From: Glycine soja
Taxonomy: Eukaryota; Streptophyta; Magnoliopsida; Fabales; Fabaceae
Assembly (NCBI RefSeq): GCF_004193775.1
Contig: NC_041002.1
Span: forward strand, 14,894,113 to 14,958,112
Reading direction: 5' to 3'
DNA: 64,000 bases
Positions 53,386 through 63,391 of this stretch are shown in pieces. Both the position numbers and the translations under genes were made by a program. The notes under the pieces were generated by a model. It worked only from the letters and a program-made list of their open reading frames with translations, was not told where the DNA came from and did no database searches. Numbering within the stretch: the stretch's first letter is position 1; each line of letters starts with the position of its first letter.

Positions 53386-54133
53386 AGATACCGAAAGAGA
53401 GGGTCAAAAGGGTCATTTCAGGGAGTTTTATGGACCCTGGCTTGCCCAGGCTAGCCTCTAGCTCTCCTGAGCCCCCAAATAGCTTAGGGGTGAAGTAGCC
53501 AGCTTGCCTGGGCGAGCAAGGTTACTTCAGGGTGAAGCAATAGCTCGCCTGGGTGAGCTGCCATGACCCCTAATGCCATCTTTTGCTATAAATAGGAGAA
53601 ATCAGAGTAATCAGAGAGAAGAAGAAGAAGAAAGAAGAGAAAAACAAGGCCGAAGCGCTACCGAATTACGACCGTAATCGACTTCTACATCATTCTTCAT
53701 TCGTCATCCGGTTAGTTTTTGTTTTAAGGATTTGAATGTGATCTATGCACCCTTAGGGGTCCTCTTTCTTGTTTTTTGCATCTTCATCTCCTTCTTCTAT
53801 CATCAGTAATCACTTTTCTTCTTGTAAAGTAAGTTTCAACCTATCGTTAATGTCGTAAATCATCTTTTTAAGGAGATTGAAAGTTAATGAATAAAACCAA
53901 GATGAAATCAACATATAACTGATTTTCTCTTCATTAAAATCATTTGAGATCATTTCAAGGTCCAATGCCTTAACGATTCTCTCTGCTTTTCAAACTTGAG
54001 AAGATTGTTTCAAGGTCCAGCGCCTTAACGATTCTCTCCGCTTTTCAAACTTGAGAAGATCGTTTCAAGATCCAACGCCTTAACGATTCTCTCTGCTTTT
54101 CAAACTTGAGAATATCATTTCAAGGTCCAACGC
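53386..54133 (+). mobile_element. Ogre-related LTR fragment, divergent subfamily
   Basis: Contains three GC-rich motif copies (CAGGCTAGCCT, GCCTGGGCGAGC, GCTCGCCTGGGTGAGC; 53430-53560), a TATA box GCTATAAATAGG (53584-53595), the 'GGCCGAAGCGCTACCG' leader motif and the 'GCACCCTTAGGGGTCC' motif. About four 56-66 bp repeats of 'AAGGTCCAACGCCTTAACGATTCTCTC' type follow (53940-54133). Both ends are broken. Confidence 0.75.
53940..54133. repeat. 56-66 bp tandem repeats in LTR fragment
   Basis: Units of 'TTCAAGGTCCA(A/G)(C/T)GCCTTAACGATTCTC' plus 'GCTTTTCAAACTTGAGAA', four copies, the last cut by the junction to copia sequence at 54134. Confidence 0.8.
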
Positions 54134-55435
54134 CAAGAATATAATTACTTCTGCATTAGGAATGAATGAGTATTTTAGAGTCTTAAACTGTAAAAATGCA
54201 AAAGAAATGTGGGATACATTACAAGGAACACATGAAGGCACAATTGATGTGAACTTTTTAGAATAAATCAAAATGAGACCATACAAGATATGAAGACACA
54301 TATAGTTAATCATCTTGCATCATTAGGAAAAATATTTCCTAATGAAGATCTCATTAACAAAGTGTTAAGATGTTTAAGCAGACAATGGCAACTAAAAGTA
54401 ACAGCAATTGCGGAATCTAAAGATCTGACCAACATGTCTCTTGCCACTCTCTGGGAAAATTCAAGAACATGAAATGGAGACTCCATCGACATGAAGAGAA
54501 TGACAAAAAGAAGAAAGGAATTACACTCAAAGCCTCATCTTCTTCTATTCATGAGGAAAATGACAAAGAAGATTCAAATGAAAAAACTAAGAAGAAGATG
54601 ATGATTTTAGTCTCTTTGTAAAGAGATTCAATAAATTTTTGAGGAACAAAGGAAATCGAAGGAGATCAAACTTCAATCCAAAGAAGAAAGGATAAGATTC
54701 CTCCTTAGTTCCAAAATGCTATGAATGCGATCAACATGGGCACCTGAGAGTTGATTGTCCTATCTATAAAAGAAGAATGGAAAAACATGCAAAGATAAGA
54801 AAGGAAAGAAAGCATATATCACTTGGAAGATAATGACATGGATTCATCAAGTGATTCAGAAAACGAAATCGTAAATATAGGCCTCATGGCCAAAGACTAT
54901 GAAAGCGAAGAAGAGGTAACATCTTCAAACTATGGTTTATCTATTTCTTTTTATGAACTTCAAGATGCATTCAATGATTTGAATAAAGAATCTACTAAAC
55001 TTGTCAAATTAGTTTCATATTCTAAGAAAACCATTTCAAATTTAGAAAAAAAAATTGAAATTAAATGTAGAGTTAGAAAATATTAAATCTAAAGTTAAAA
55101 CATTAAAATCAGTAAACAAAAATCAGTTTTCTACAAAATGCTTAATACAAGAAAACAATAAAGCATCTCATTCATGTGAATATTGTAATAAATTTAAAGA
55201 AGAAATTGTAGATTTAAAAAATGCTCTTGCCAAATTTACTCTTGGTAAAAATAATTTAGATATTATATTAGGAAAACAAAGATGTATTTTTTACTTGGTT
55301 GGATTAGGGTATAATCCTAAAAATCAACAAAAGATGTATAAAAATTTCTTTGCTTCCACTCAAAAGACTAGTTCTACCTTCTTAACATGCTTTTACTGTG
55401 GTAAGAAAGGTCATAGTGCATGAACATGTTATATT
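54134..55435 (+). pseudogene. T gag (copia, UBN2-type)
   Basis: Starts mid-gene with ITSALGMNEYFRVLNCKNAK and EMWDTLQGTHEGT, then LGKIFPNEDLINKVLRCLSR. A first CCHC knuckle CYECDQHGHLRVDC is at about 54718-54760. A Lys/Glu-rich linker follows with coiled-coil heptads (54960-55090). A second knuckle, CFYCGKKGHSA, has its following Arg codon changed to TGA (about 55422). Several frame breaks (54262, 54471, 55085). Confidence 0.82.
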
Positions 55436-55499
55436 AGGAAGAATGGTAGTAGCATTGGAAAAATGGTATGGGTTCCAAAAGGATCTTTAGTCAAAACTA

Positions 55500-57954
55500 A
55501 CATTCAAGGACCCAAGAAAATTTGGGTACCTAAATCAGAAATATGATTATATGAATGAAGGACACCTTGAAGCAAAGTTGGTACATTGATAGAGGTTGCT
55601 CCAAACGCATGACAGGAAATGCATCAAAGTTTACTCATATTTCTCCCAAGAATAGTGGACATGTGACCTATGGAGACAACAACAAAGGTAAAATTCTTGG
55701 AGTTGGAGAAATAGGTTTGAATCCCTCTACCTCCATAGAAAATGCTTTACTTGTTGATGATCTTAAGAATAGTCTATTAAGTGTTAGTCAATTATGTGAT
55801 AAAGGCTTTTTGGTGTCATTTGATTCTCATAATTGCTTTATTGAAAGTTAACGTGACAAGAAAATAAAACATGTAGGACATGGAACTAATAATGTGTACA
55901 TGATAAATCTAGATAAAACTCCAAATCATGCTCAATGCTTTCTAACCAAAGAGGATTAATCATGGTTGTGACATAAGAGAATTGCTCACATAAATATGTA
56001 ACACTTAAATAAATTAATTTCAAAAGATTTAGCAATTGGCTTGCCAAAACTCAAATTTGAAAAAGATAGATTGTATGATGCATGTCAAAAGGTAAAGCAA
56101 GGGTTTCTTTCATATCAAAGAATGTTGTTTCAACCACCCAACCCTTACCGCTTTTGCACATGGATCTCTTTGGTCCTTCTAGAACTATGAGCTTTGGAGG
56201 AAATTATTATGCTCTTGTCATAGTAGATGATTATTCTAGATTTACATGGACTCTATTTCCTGCTCACAAAAGATTTACATTTCATGCTTTTAAGAAACTT
56301 GCCAAAATCATTCAAAATAAGAAAAACCTCAACATTGCATCCATTAGAAGTGATAATGGAGGGAAATATGAGAATAAAGACTTTGAATTATTTTGTGATG
56401 AAAATGGGATAGAACATAATTTTTCTGCACCTAGAACCCCTCAACAAAATGGAGTAGTTGAGAGGAAAAATAGATCATTAGAAGAATTAGCCAAAACCAT
56501 GCTTAATAATACAAATCTTCCTAAATATTTTTGGACTGAGGCTGTTAATACTACATGCTATATAATGAATAGAGCATTTAATTAGACATATTTTAAAGAA
56601 AACACCATATGAACTATATAAGGGGAGAAAACCAAATATTTCCCATCATATTTTTGGATGTAAATGCCTTGTGTTAAATAATGGAACAATTTAGGTAAGT
56701 TTAATGCAAAGTCGGATGAAGGTATATTCCTTGGTTATTCTTTGAATAGTAAATCTTTTGGAATATATAATAAAAGAACTATGACTACTGAAGAATCAAT
56801 ACATGTTGCTTTTGATGAGACTAACTCTATTAGGCCAAGAAAGGATATACTTGATGATATTACAGATACTTTAGAAGATACACATATTCATGAAAAAGTC
56901 CACAAAAACAAAGAAGGAAATAGCAAAGATTCTCAATCCTAAGAAAATCAAATAAATGTGGATCTTCCAAGGGAGAAGAGAACTTCAAGGTATCACCCTC
57001 TTGACAATATCATAGGTGACATCTCAAAAGGGGTAACAACTCAACACTCTCTTAAAGATGCATGCAATAACATGGCTTTTGTCTCTTTAATTGAACCAAA
57101 AATATAAATGAAGCCATAATTGATGAACATTGGATTATTGCTATGCCAGAAGAATTAAATCAATTTGAAAGAAATCAAGTATGGGAATTAGTTGATAAAT
57201 CTAATGATCATCCAATTATTGGAACTAAATGGGTATTTATAAACAAATTCGATGAACACGAAATAGTCATTAGAAATAAGGCTAGATTAGTGGATAAAGG
57301 AATAGATTATGAAGAAACTTATGCTCCAGTAGCTAGATTGGAAGCCATTAGAATGTTGCTTGCCTTTGCATCAATAATGGATTTCAAACTTTATCAAATG
57401 GATGTTAAAAGTGCATTTTTAAATGGATTTATTCAAGAAGAAGTGTATGTTGATCAACCTCCTGGATTTGAAAATTCAGATTTGCCCAATCATATTTTTA
57501 AACTAAAAAAAAAGGCTCCATATGGTTTAAAACAAGCCCCTAGGGCTTGGTATGAACGATTGAGCAAATTTCTTTTAGAAAAGGGCTTCGCTAAAGGAGA
57601 GGTTGATATCAGACTTTTCATTAAAAGTAAAATGCATGATATTCTCTTAGTTCAAATTTATGTAGATGATATAATCTTTGGTGCTACTAATGATTAGTTG
57701 TGCAAAGAATTCTCTAATGATATGCAAAGTGAATTTGAAATGTCCATGATAGGTGAGTTGAATTTTTTTCTTGGACTACAAATAAAGCAAAACAAGAATC
57801 TAATTTTTATAAGTCAAACAAAATAGTGCAAAGAATTGCTCAGGAGGTTTGGAATGGAAAATGCTAAACAAATGGCCACCCCTATGAGTACTGCTTGCTA
57901 CTTGGATAAAGATGAAGTTGGTCAATCAGTACATATAAAGAAATATAGAGGTAT
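55500..57954 (+). pseudogene. T pol, first part: protease, integrase, RT
   Basis: The protease site reads WYIDRGCSKRMTG, where the family has Asp-Ser-Gly; the Ser is Arg here. Integrase (56082-56640): HMDLFGPSRTMSFGG, IVDDYSRFTW, IRSDNGGKYEN, TPQQNGVVERKNR, FWTEAVNTTCYIMNR, giving the Asp, Asp and Glu residues. RT (57143-57954): [57 protein letters not shown] and the catalytic YVDDIIF. Stops at 55852, 56583-56585 and 57695-57697, plus small frame changes. RT is cut at GGTAT by element U. Confidence 0.88.
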
Positions 57955-58576
57955 TGATGTGAACCTGACTAGGAGCAGATCGCTTGATACAGGCTACGGA
58001 GATTTGGATGATGCCACTTTCAGTGAAGGAAGATAAGTCAGGATAAACGCCACAAGGATTACCTTGATAAGTCTAAGATTGCTTCAACAAGGAACCCAGA
58101 GAGAATCTCTCACCAAATTTTATCAAATGCCAAAAGTTTTTTTATTGAAAACAAAAACCAATACTTATAGTGTATTTGAACAAAAAGATAAAAATAGACA
58201 TGGGCCTTCTAAACAGTTTGGGCCAAAATTACAATAAATAAAAATTATAACTAAAAACATATTTAACTGGGCCTTCAAATTAGTTTGGGCCTTCAGCAGC
58301 AATTAATAGCCTTGGTAGTGCCTCTGCCTCTGGGCCTTCATCTTTCTCCACTTGGGCCTTCAATCATCATCAATGGCAGCTATACAAATGACCAGCCTTG
58401 TCTCTATGACGTGTTGGGCCTGTTTAAGTCTGCCTCTGGTCATGGGCCCTTTAAGTGCTTCATGGTCCTTGCCCTTTGTTGTATCCTCATCACTATGTTG
58501 GGCCTGTTTAAGTCTGCCTCTGGTCATGGGCCCTTCAATTGCTTCATGGTCCTTGCCCTTAGTTGTGTCCTCATCA
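57955..58576 (-). mobile_element. U 3' LTR with 84-bp internal duplication
   Basis: TGATGTGAACC to CTCATCA. 58412-58495 and 58496-58576 are tandem copies of a segment present once in the right LTR (about 60854-60934), so the duplication arose after or during insertion. A purine tract AAGAAGGAGGGAG (minus, 58577-58590) adjoins it. Confidence 0.9.
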
Positions 58577-58590
58577 CTCCCTCCTTCTTG
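58577..58590 (-). promoter_or_regulatory. U polypurine tract
   Basis: CAAGAAGGAGGGAG on the minus strand, directly before the LTR start TGATGAGGACAC. Confidence 0.8.
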
Positions 58591-59724
58591 AAAAGGATTT
58601 GTCCTCAAATCCAAGGCTCCTCCATCTGCATCAAAAAGAGATAGATCAGACACATTGAACGTGGCACTTACATTATACTCACTAGGCAAGTCAATCTTGT
58701 AGGCATTGTCATTGATCTTCTCCAACACTTGGAATGGTCCGTCTCCTCTAGGTTGAAGCTTGGACTTCCTGTGTTTTGGGAACCTCTCCTTCCTCAGGTG
58801 TACCCAAACCCAATCACCTGGTTCAAGCATGACTTTCTTTCTGCTTTTGCTGGCTTTCCTTGCATAGCTCGCATTTTTCTTTTCAATTTGAGCCTTCACT
58901 TGCTCATGCAGTTTCTTCACATACTCAGCTTTAGCCTATGCGTCCTTATGCTTAAACATAGCAATGTTAGGCATAGGCAACAAATCAAGAGGAGTCAAAG
59001 GATTAAATCCATACACTATCTCAAATGGTGAACAATTAGTTGTGCTATGGACAACCCGATTATAAGCAAACTCAACATGAGGCAAACATGCTTCCCAAGA
59101 TTTAAGATTTTTCTTTAAAACAGTCCTAAGCAGTGTGCCTAAAGTCCTATTGACTATCTCAGTTTGACCATCAGTTTGTGGGTGACAAGTAGTAGAAAAC
59201 AACAATAACAAGAAACCATTATGCCTATAGTAACCATTTTCAGAAAACTTTTCGCATGCAGCAAAAATTTCAGCAAAGTCCACATCATGCACATACATGT
59301 CTTTCAAAGACTCGGGGCCAAACAGTTTAGTTTCAAGCATAGCAAGTAAAGCATGTCTCCTAGACAGCGCATCAACCACTACATTCCCTTTCCCCTTTTT
59401 ATGTTTAATGACATATGGAAATTGCTCTAAAAACTCTACCCACTTAGCATGCCTCTTATTAAGCTTTCCTTGGCCTTTTAAGTATTTTAAGGACTTGTGA
59501 TCACTATGGATGACAAACTCTTTGGGTAATAAGTAATGTTGCCAAGTTTGTAAAGCTCTAACCAAAGCATACAATTCCTTATCATAAGTTGAATAGTTAA
59601 GGGCAGCGACTCCTAACTTTTCACTAAAATAAGCTATCGGATGTCCCTCTTGCAACAAAACAGCCCCAATACCCACATTTGACGCATCACACTCAATTTC
59701 AAATGATTTTGCAAAATTAGGCAT
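58591..59724 (-). pseudogene. U RNase H and integrase C-terminal relic
   Basis: From 59724 down: [50 protein letters not shown] and VDALSRRH, the gypsy RNase H. After [13 protein letters not shown] the sequence jumps past the integrase zinc finger and first catalytic Asp to [17 protein letters not shown], then [40 protein letters not shown] and FNVSDLSLFD. One stop separates 58936 from 58920. No chromodomain is seen after the integrase tail. Confidence 0.88.
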
Positions 59725-60508
59725 AGCAAGAATGGGTGCATTAGTTAACCTATGTTTGAGGGCAGCAAAGGCCTCTTCTTGTTTCTTACCCGTACTCCCT
59801 CAGCACTAACAACAAAACCCAGAAACACCACAAGATCAGTACAAAAGGAGCACTTTTCTAGGTTGGCATACAATTTTTCTTTCCTAAATACACTTAAAAC
59901 AGATTGCAAATGTTCAGCATGCAAATCAAGACTAGTGCTATAGATAAGAATATCATCAAAGTACACCACCACAAATTTCCCAATAAATTCCCTTAAAACA
60001 TGGTTCATCAATCTCATGAAAGTACTAGGTGCATTAGTCAAACCAAATGGCATAACCATCCACTCATACAAACTATATTTTGTTTTAAAGGCAGTTTTCC
60101 ATTCATCTCCCTCTCTGATTCTAATCTGATTATAGCCACTTTTCAAATCAATTTTAGAAAACACACATGCACCATACAGTTCATCAAAAAGATCATCTAA
60201 CCTGGGGATTGGAAGCCTATACTTGATGGTGACGTTGTTTATGGCTCTACAATCAGAACTCATCCTCCATGAGCCGTCCTTCTTAGGTACTAGAATGACA
60301 GGTACAGGGCACAGACTCATACTATCTCTCACCCAACCTCTGCGCAGGAGTTCGGACACTTGCCTTTTGATCTCCTTAGTTTCTTGTGGGTTGCTCCTAT
60401 AAGCTGACCGATTGGGCAAGGACGCTCTTGGAATGAGATCAATGTGATGCTCAATTCCCCTCAATGGTGGTAAACCATCCGGTACACTTGCTGGAAACAC
60501 ATCATCCT
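59725..60508 (-). pseudogene. U reverse transcriptase relic
   Basis: Starts at a deletion junction with DDVFPASVPDGLPP and IEHHIDLIPRASLPNRSAY. Then come the full RT core VPVILVPKKDGSWRMSSDC, FSKIDLKSGYNQIRI, MPFGLTNAPSTFMRLM, catalytic YFDDILIYS and [19 protein letters not shown]. After GVRVR a deletion joins it to the segment before RNase H. The active-site residues are intact but the gene is not. Confidence 0.9.
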
Positions 60509-60533
60509 AAAGGATAATGAGATATTTACTAGG
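60509..60533. repeat. 25-bp templated filler at U deletion junction
   Basis: Perfect 25/25 copy of 61042-61066, a piece of the flanking copia RNase H gene, on the same strand, placed exactly where U's gag/protease deletion joins the truncated right LTR. It marks a repair event. Confidence 0.85.
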
Positions 60534-60934
60534 AACCCAGAGAGAATCTCTCACCAATTTTATCAAATGCCAAAAGTTTTTTTTATTGAAAACAAAAACC
60601 AATACTTATAGTGTATCTGAACAAAAAGATAAAAATAGACATGGACCTTCTAAACAGTTTGGGTCAAAATTACAATAAATAAAAATTATAACTAAAAACA
60701 TATTTAACTTGGGCCTTCAAATTAGTTTGGGCCTTCAGTAGCAATTAATAGTCTTGGTAGTGCCTCTGCCTCTGGGCCTTCATCTTTCTCCACTTGGGCC
60801 TTCAATCATCATCAATGGCAGCTATACAAATGACCAGCCTTGTCTCTATGACGTGTTGGGCCTGTTTAAGTCTGCCTCTGGTCATGGGCCCTTCAAGTGC
60901 TTCATGGTCCTTGCCCTTAGTTGTGTCCTCATCA
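60532..60934 (-). mobile_element. U 5' LTR, truncated
   Basis: Matches 58096-58576 of the other LTR (with a single copy of the 84-bp unit) and ends GTCCTCATCA before the GGTAT duplicate. The part matching 57955-58095 is deleted. Confidence 0.9.
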
Positions 60935-60939
60935 GGTAT

Positions 60940-61445
60940 GACCGGATCTCTTCTTTATTTATCAACAAGTAGACCAGATATTATGTTTAGTGTTTGCATG
61001 TGTGCTAGCCAATCTCAAAGAATCCCACTTAAGTATCGTCAAAAGGATAATGAGATATTTACTAGGCACTATAAATTTAGGCTTATGGTATCCTAAGAAT
61101 TCTTCTTATAACTTAGTAGGATACTCTGATTTTGACTTTGCTGGATGCAAAACCGATAGAAAAAGCACTAGTGGGACTTGCCATTTTATTAGGTCAACAT
61201 TAGTATCATGTCATAGCAAAAAGCAAAATAGTGTTGCCTTATCAACTGTAAAAGCGAAATATATTTCTACTGGAAGTTGTTGTGCACAAATCCTATGGAT
61301 GAGACAATAACTCTCTTATTATGGTTTAATGCTTGATCATATTCCTATCCGTTGTGACAATACGAGTGCAATCAACCTATCCAAAAATTTTATTATGCAC
61401 TCTAGAACAAAACATATTGAAATAAGGCATAATAGAATTTTGTAA
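60940..61445 (+). pseudogene. T pol, RT end and RNase H
   Basis: Resumes after U with SLLYLSTSRPDIMFSVCMCA, then RIMRYLLGTINLGLWYP, GYSDFDFAGCKTDRKSTSG, VALSTVKAKYIS, SAINLSKN and TKHIEIRHNRIL, the copia RNase H with its conserved Asp and Glu. A stop lies at 61308-61310. It ends near 61445. Confidence 0.88.
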
Positions 61446-61569
61446 TTGATTACCAGGGAACAAAAAGTGTTGTAATCAATTACCAGAGGCAATTAGGCGG
61501 TTATTCAGCACAATTGTAATCGATTACAAATGGTTGTAATCGATTACCAGTCATCCCTGACTATAAATA

Positions 61570-61570
<1 letters not shown>
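61441..61570 (+). promoter_or_regulatory. Palindrome cluster and TATA box before T third ORF
   Basis: TAAT(C/T)(G/A)ATTA-type sites start at 61443 (TAATTGATTA), 61473 (TAATCAATTA), 61517 and 61537 (both TAATCGATTA, 20 bases apart). They are followed at 61561-61569 by CTATAAATA and then CT-rich sequence (61575-61676). This is the composition of a plant promoter with leader and would give the third ORF its own transcript. Confidence 0.5.
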
Positions 61571-61574
<4 letters not shown>

Positions 61575-61605
<31 letters not shown>

Positions 61606-61676
61606 GCAGAAACTCAACTTCTCTCTCTCTCTCTCTCTCTCAGTGCAGAAACTCAACTTATCTCTCTCTCTCTCTC
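61575..61676. repeat. (CT)n microsatellite with duplicated spacer
   Basis: Three CT tracts separated by two copies of 'CAGTGCAGAAACTCAACTT', probably a slippage-driven duplication in the leader of the third ORF. Confidence 0.85.
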
Positions 61677-61818
61677 TAACGGCGCCCTACTCCCTCCAAC
61701 CTTCCAATTCTCATATCATCTTCATTTCTTCACCAAATCGCATCAAACAAAGTGCAAAATTCCTCTTTTTCAATCCTCTACAAAACCCACCGATCAAAAT
61801 CTTCATAAACTTCATGAA

Positions 61819-62907
61819 ATGGCAGAATCATCAAAGAAGCGCAAGGGCTCATCTTCCTCCACCACCACTTCAGGCCACCACCACCACGGTGCTTCCGGTG
61901 ACTCTCCGGCACCACCAAACCCATATCTTTCGTCACCATGCTCTCTCACTCTATTTTCCACCGATGACCAATGTCAAAGGTATTACTCCTCATTTTCCAA
62001 TCGTGTCATCCTTGACCCTAAATTCCTTGATTTTGAATTCTTTGAGGGAGAAAACTTTGATTGTTATCAAGTTTTTCAAAAATCTGAATTAGCGGATTTT
62101 ATGACTCTGAAATTGCCTTATTATTCGAAAATAGTTCGGGTCTTTTATAACAACTTGGAAATTCGTGATGGAGTGATATTTTCTGAAGTACACAAAATAC
62201 CCATTGTTGTTGATCAATCTTTGTTTAATTCTTTAACCAAACTGAGTAGTCAAGGTGTACCTTTTGAAGGAGCCTTAGTTGATGATTGGAAACCCATTTA
62301 TTCTAGTCATGATGCCTGAAAAATGGTCTATGTTGAAAATGCTGATATGACTAGTCGTTTACTTGCTGGTTCATTTACCTTTGAATGTCGTATCATGCAT
62401 TATATTTTATATCGTGTGTTTCATCCTCGTTCTACTAACCTATCTCAAGCCTTTAAAGAAGATTTGATTTTATTATGAGCACTACAAATTGGTCGTCAAA
62501 TTCACTGGGGCCATCTTGTTCGCCACCGTATCCATAAGGCATTACGGGTAAATGCACCTCTCCCATATCCCCATCTGGTTACTCTAATTCTGCAGCACTT
62601 CAACATCCCTCTTGCTAATGAACCTTTTGTCAAGGTTAAACGTTCATTTGCCATTGGAGCCGCTGCAGTTGCGTCTTTTGGGTATAGGAAAGATATTGAT
62701 GGCCAATGGGTGGGTAAATAGGATCTCCCGACTAATGCTCCTGATGAACGCACTCCATCTCCACCACCAAGGGATTCTTCCTCTACACTACTAAATGATG
62801 TCCTCACCGAGCTTCGGGATCTTCGTGCTTTTGTTGGAGAAAGATTTGATTCCATGGATTCTTGCATCATTCATCTTGAGGATGACATGGGATTTATCCG
62901 TCGTTGA
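61819..62907 (+). pseudogene. T third ORF (env position), plant transposon-associated type
   Basis: A 363-codon frame. It has a basic, Ser-rich start MAESSKKRKGSSSS, a His-rich patch, then LDFEFFEGENFDCYQVFQ, YYSKIVRVFYNNLEIRDGVI, MHYILYRVFHPRSTNLSQAF, IHWGHLVRHRIHKALRVNA, LPYPHLVTLILQHFNIPL, and a C-terminal coiled-coil-like LNDVLTELRDLRAFVGERFD. In-frame stops are TGA at 62317-62319, TGA near 62476 and TAG near 62719. No signal peptide or membrane helix, so not a typical envelope protein. The 'FYNNL' and LPYP blocks resemble the plant-transposon domain PF20167 and loosely W's third ORF. Function unknown. Confidence 0.7.
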
Positions 62908-63376
62908 TTGGATCCTCCGACCGATTCTTAGGTTTCCCTTCATTATCATAGTTATTAGAACTTAAAGACTTGTTTCTCTTCAATTAGGTCATTCAATATG
63001 TTATTTCTGACTTATTACATTTGGTTGTTGGTACTTTAGTACTCTGTATTTCAGACATTACTATTTGTTGCATTTACATTACTATTATTCTGCTTGATTA
63101 GTACTCTACATGGTATGGTATGCTCTGCTCTATTAATTTTCTTATAATTATTAATTGTTGTATGCTTTTCTTCTCTATACTCCTAATTTATTTTTTATGC
63201 TGCCAAAGGGAGAGAGATAGATAAGATGGTAAGGGGAATTACCTATTTTTTGAAAAAGTTTATTATATATAAAATCTTCCACTTTTTCATATAAGCAGTC
63301 ATTGAAAAATCAAGGGGGAGTGAATGACACAAATGGATATTCTTTTTACTCCTTACCTACAGATGGTGGTCATCAT
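62908..63376 (+). other. T region between third ORF and PPT
   Basis: No gene, T-rich sequence with short purine stretches. Typical 3' untranslated spacer of SIRE-like elements. Confidence 0.5.
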
Positions 63377-63391
63377 CAAAAAGGGGGAGAA
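63377..63391 (+). promoter_or_regulatory. T polypurine tract
   Basis: AAAAAGGGGGAGAA region directly before the LTR start, the classic copia PPT. Confidence 0.8.

Larger units (their letters stand above)
57955..60934 (-). mobile_element. Element U: deleted Ty3-gypsy element, minus strand
   Basis: 2980 bp flanked by GGTAT (57950-57954 and 60935-60939). The left LTR (57955-58576) is its 3' LTR. The right LTR (60532-60934) lacks about 140 bases on its inner side. Between them are RT, RNase H and integrase fragments. Gag, protease, part of RT and most of integrase are missing. Same LTR family as S. Confidence 0.93.

Noticed and set aside
61604..62092. 162-codon frame overlapping T's third ORF
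   Set aside because: Begins in CT microsatellite and is out of frame with the longer conserved ORF at 61819.
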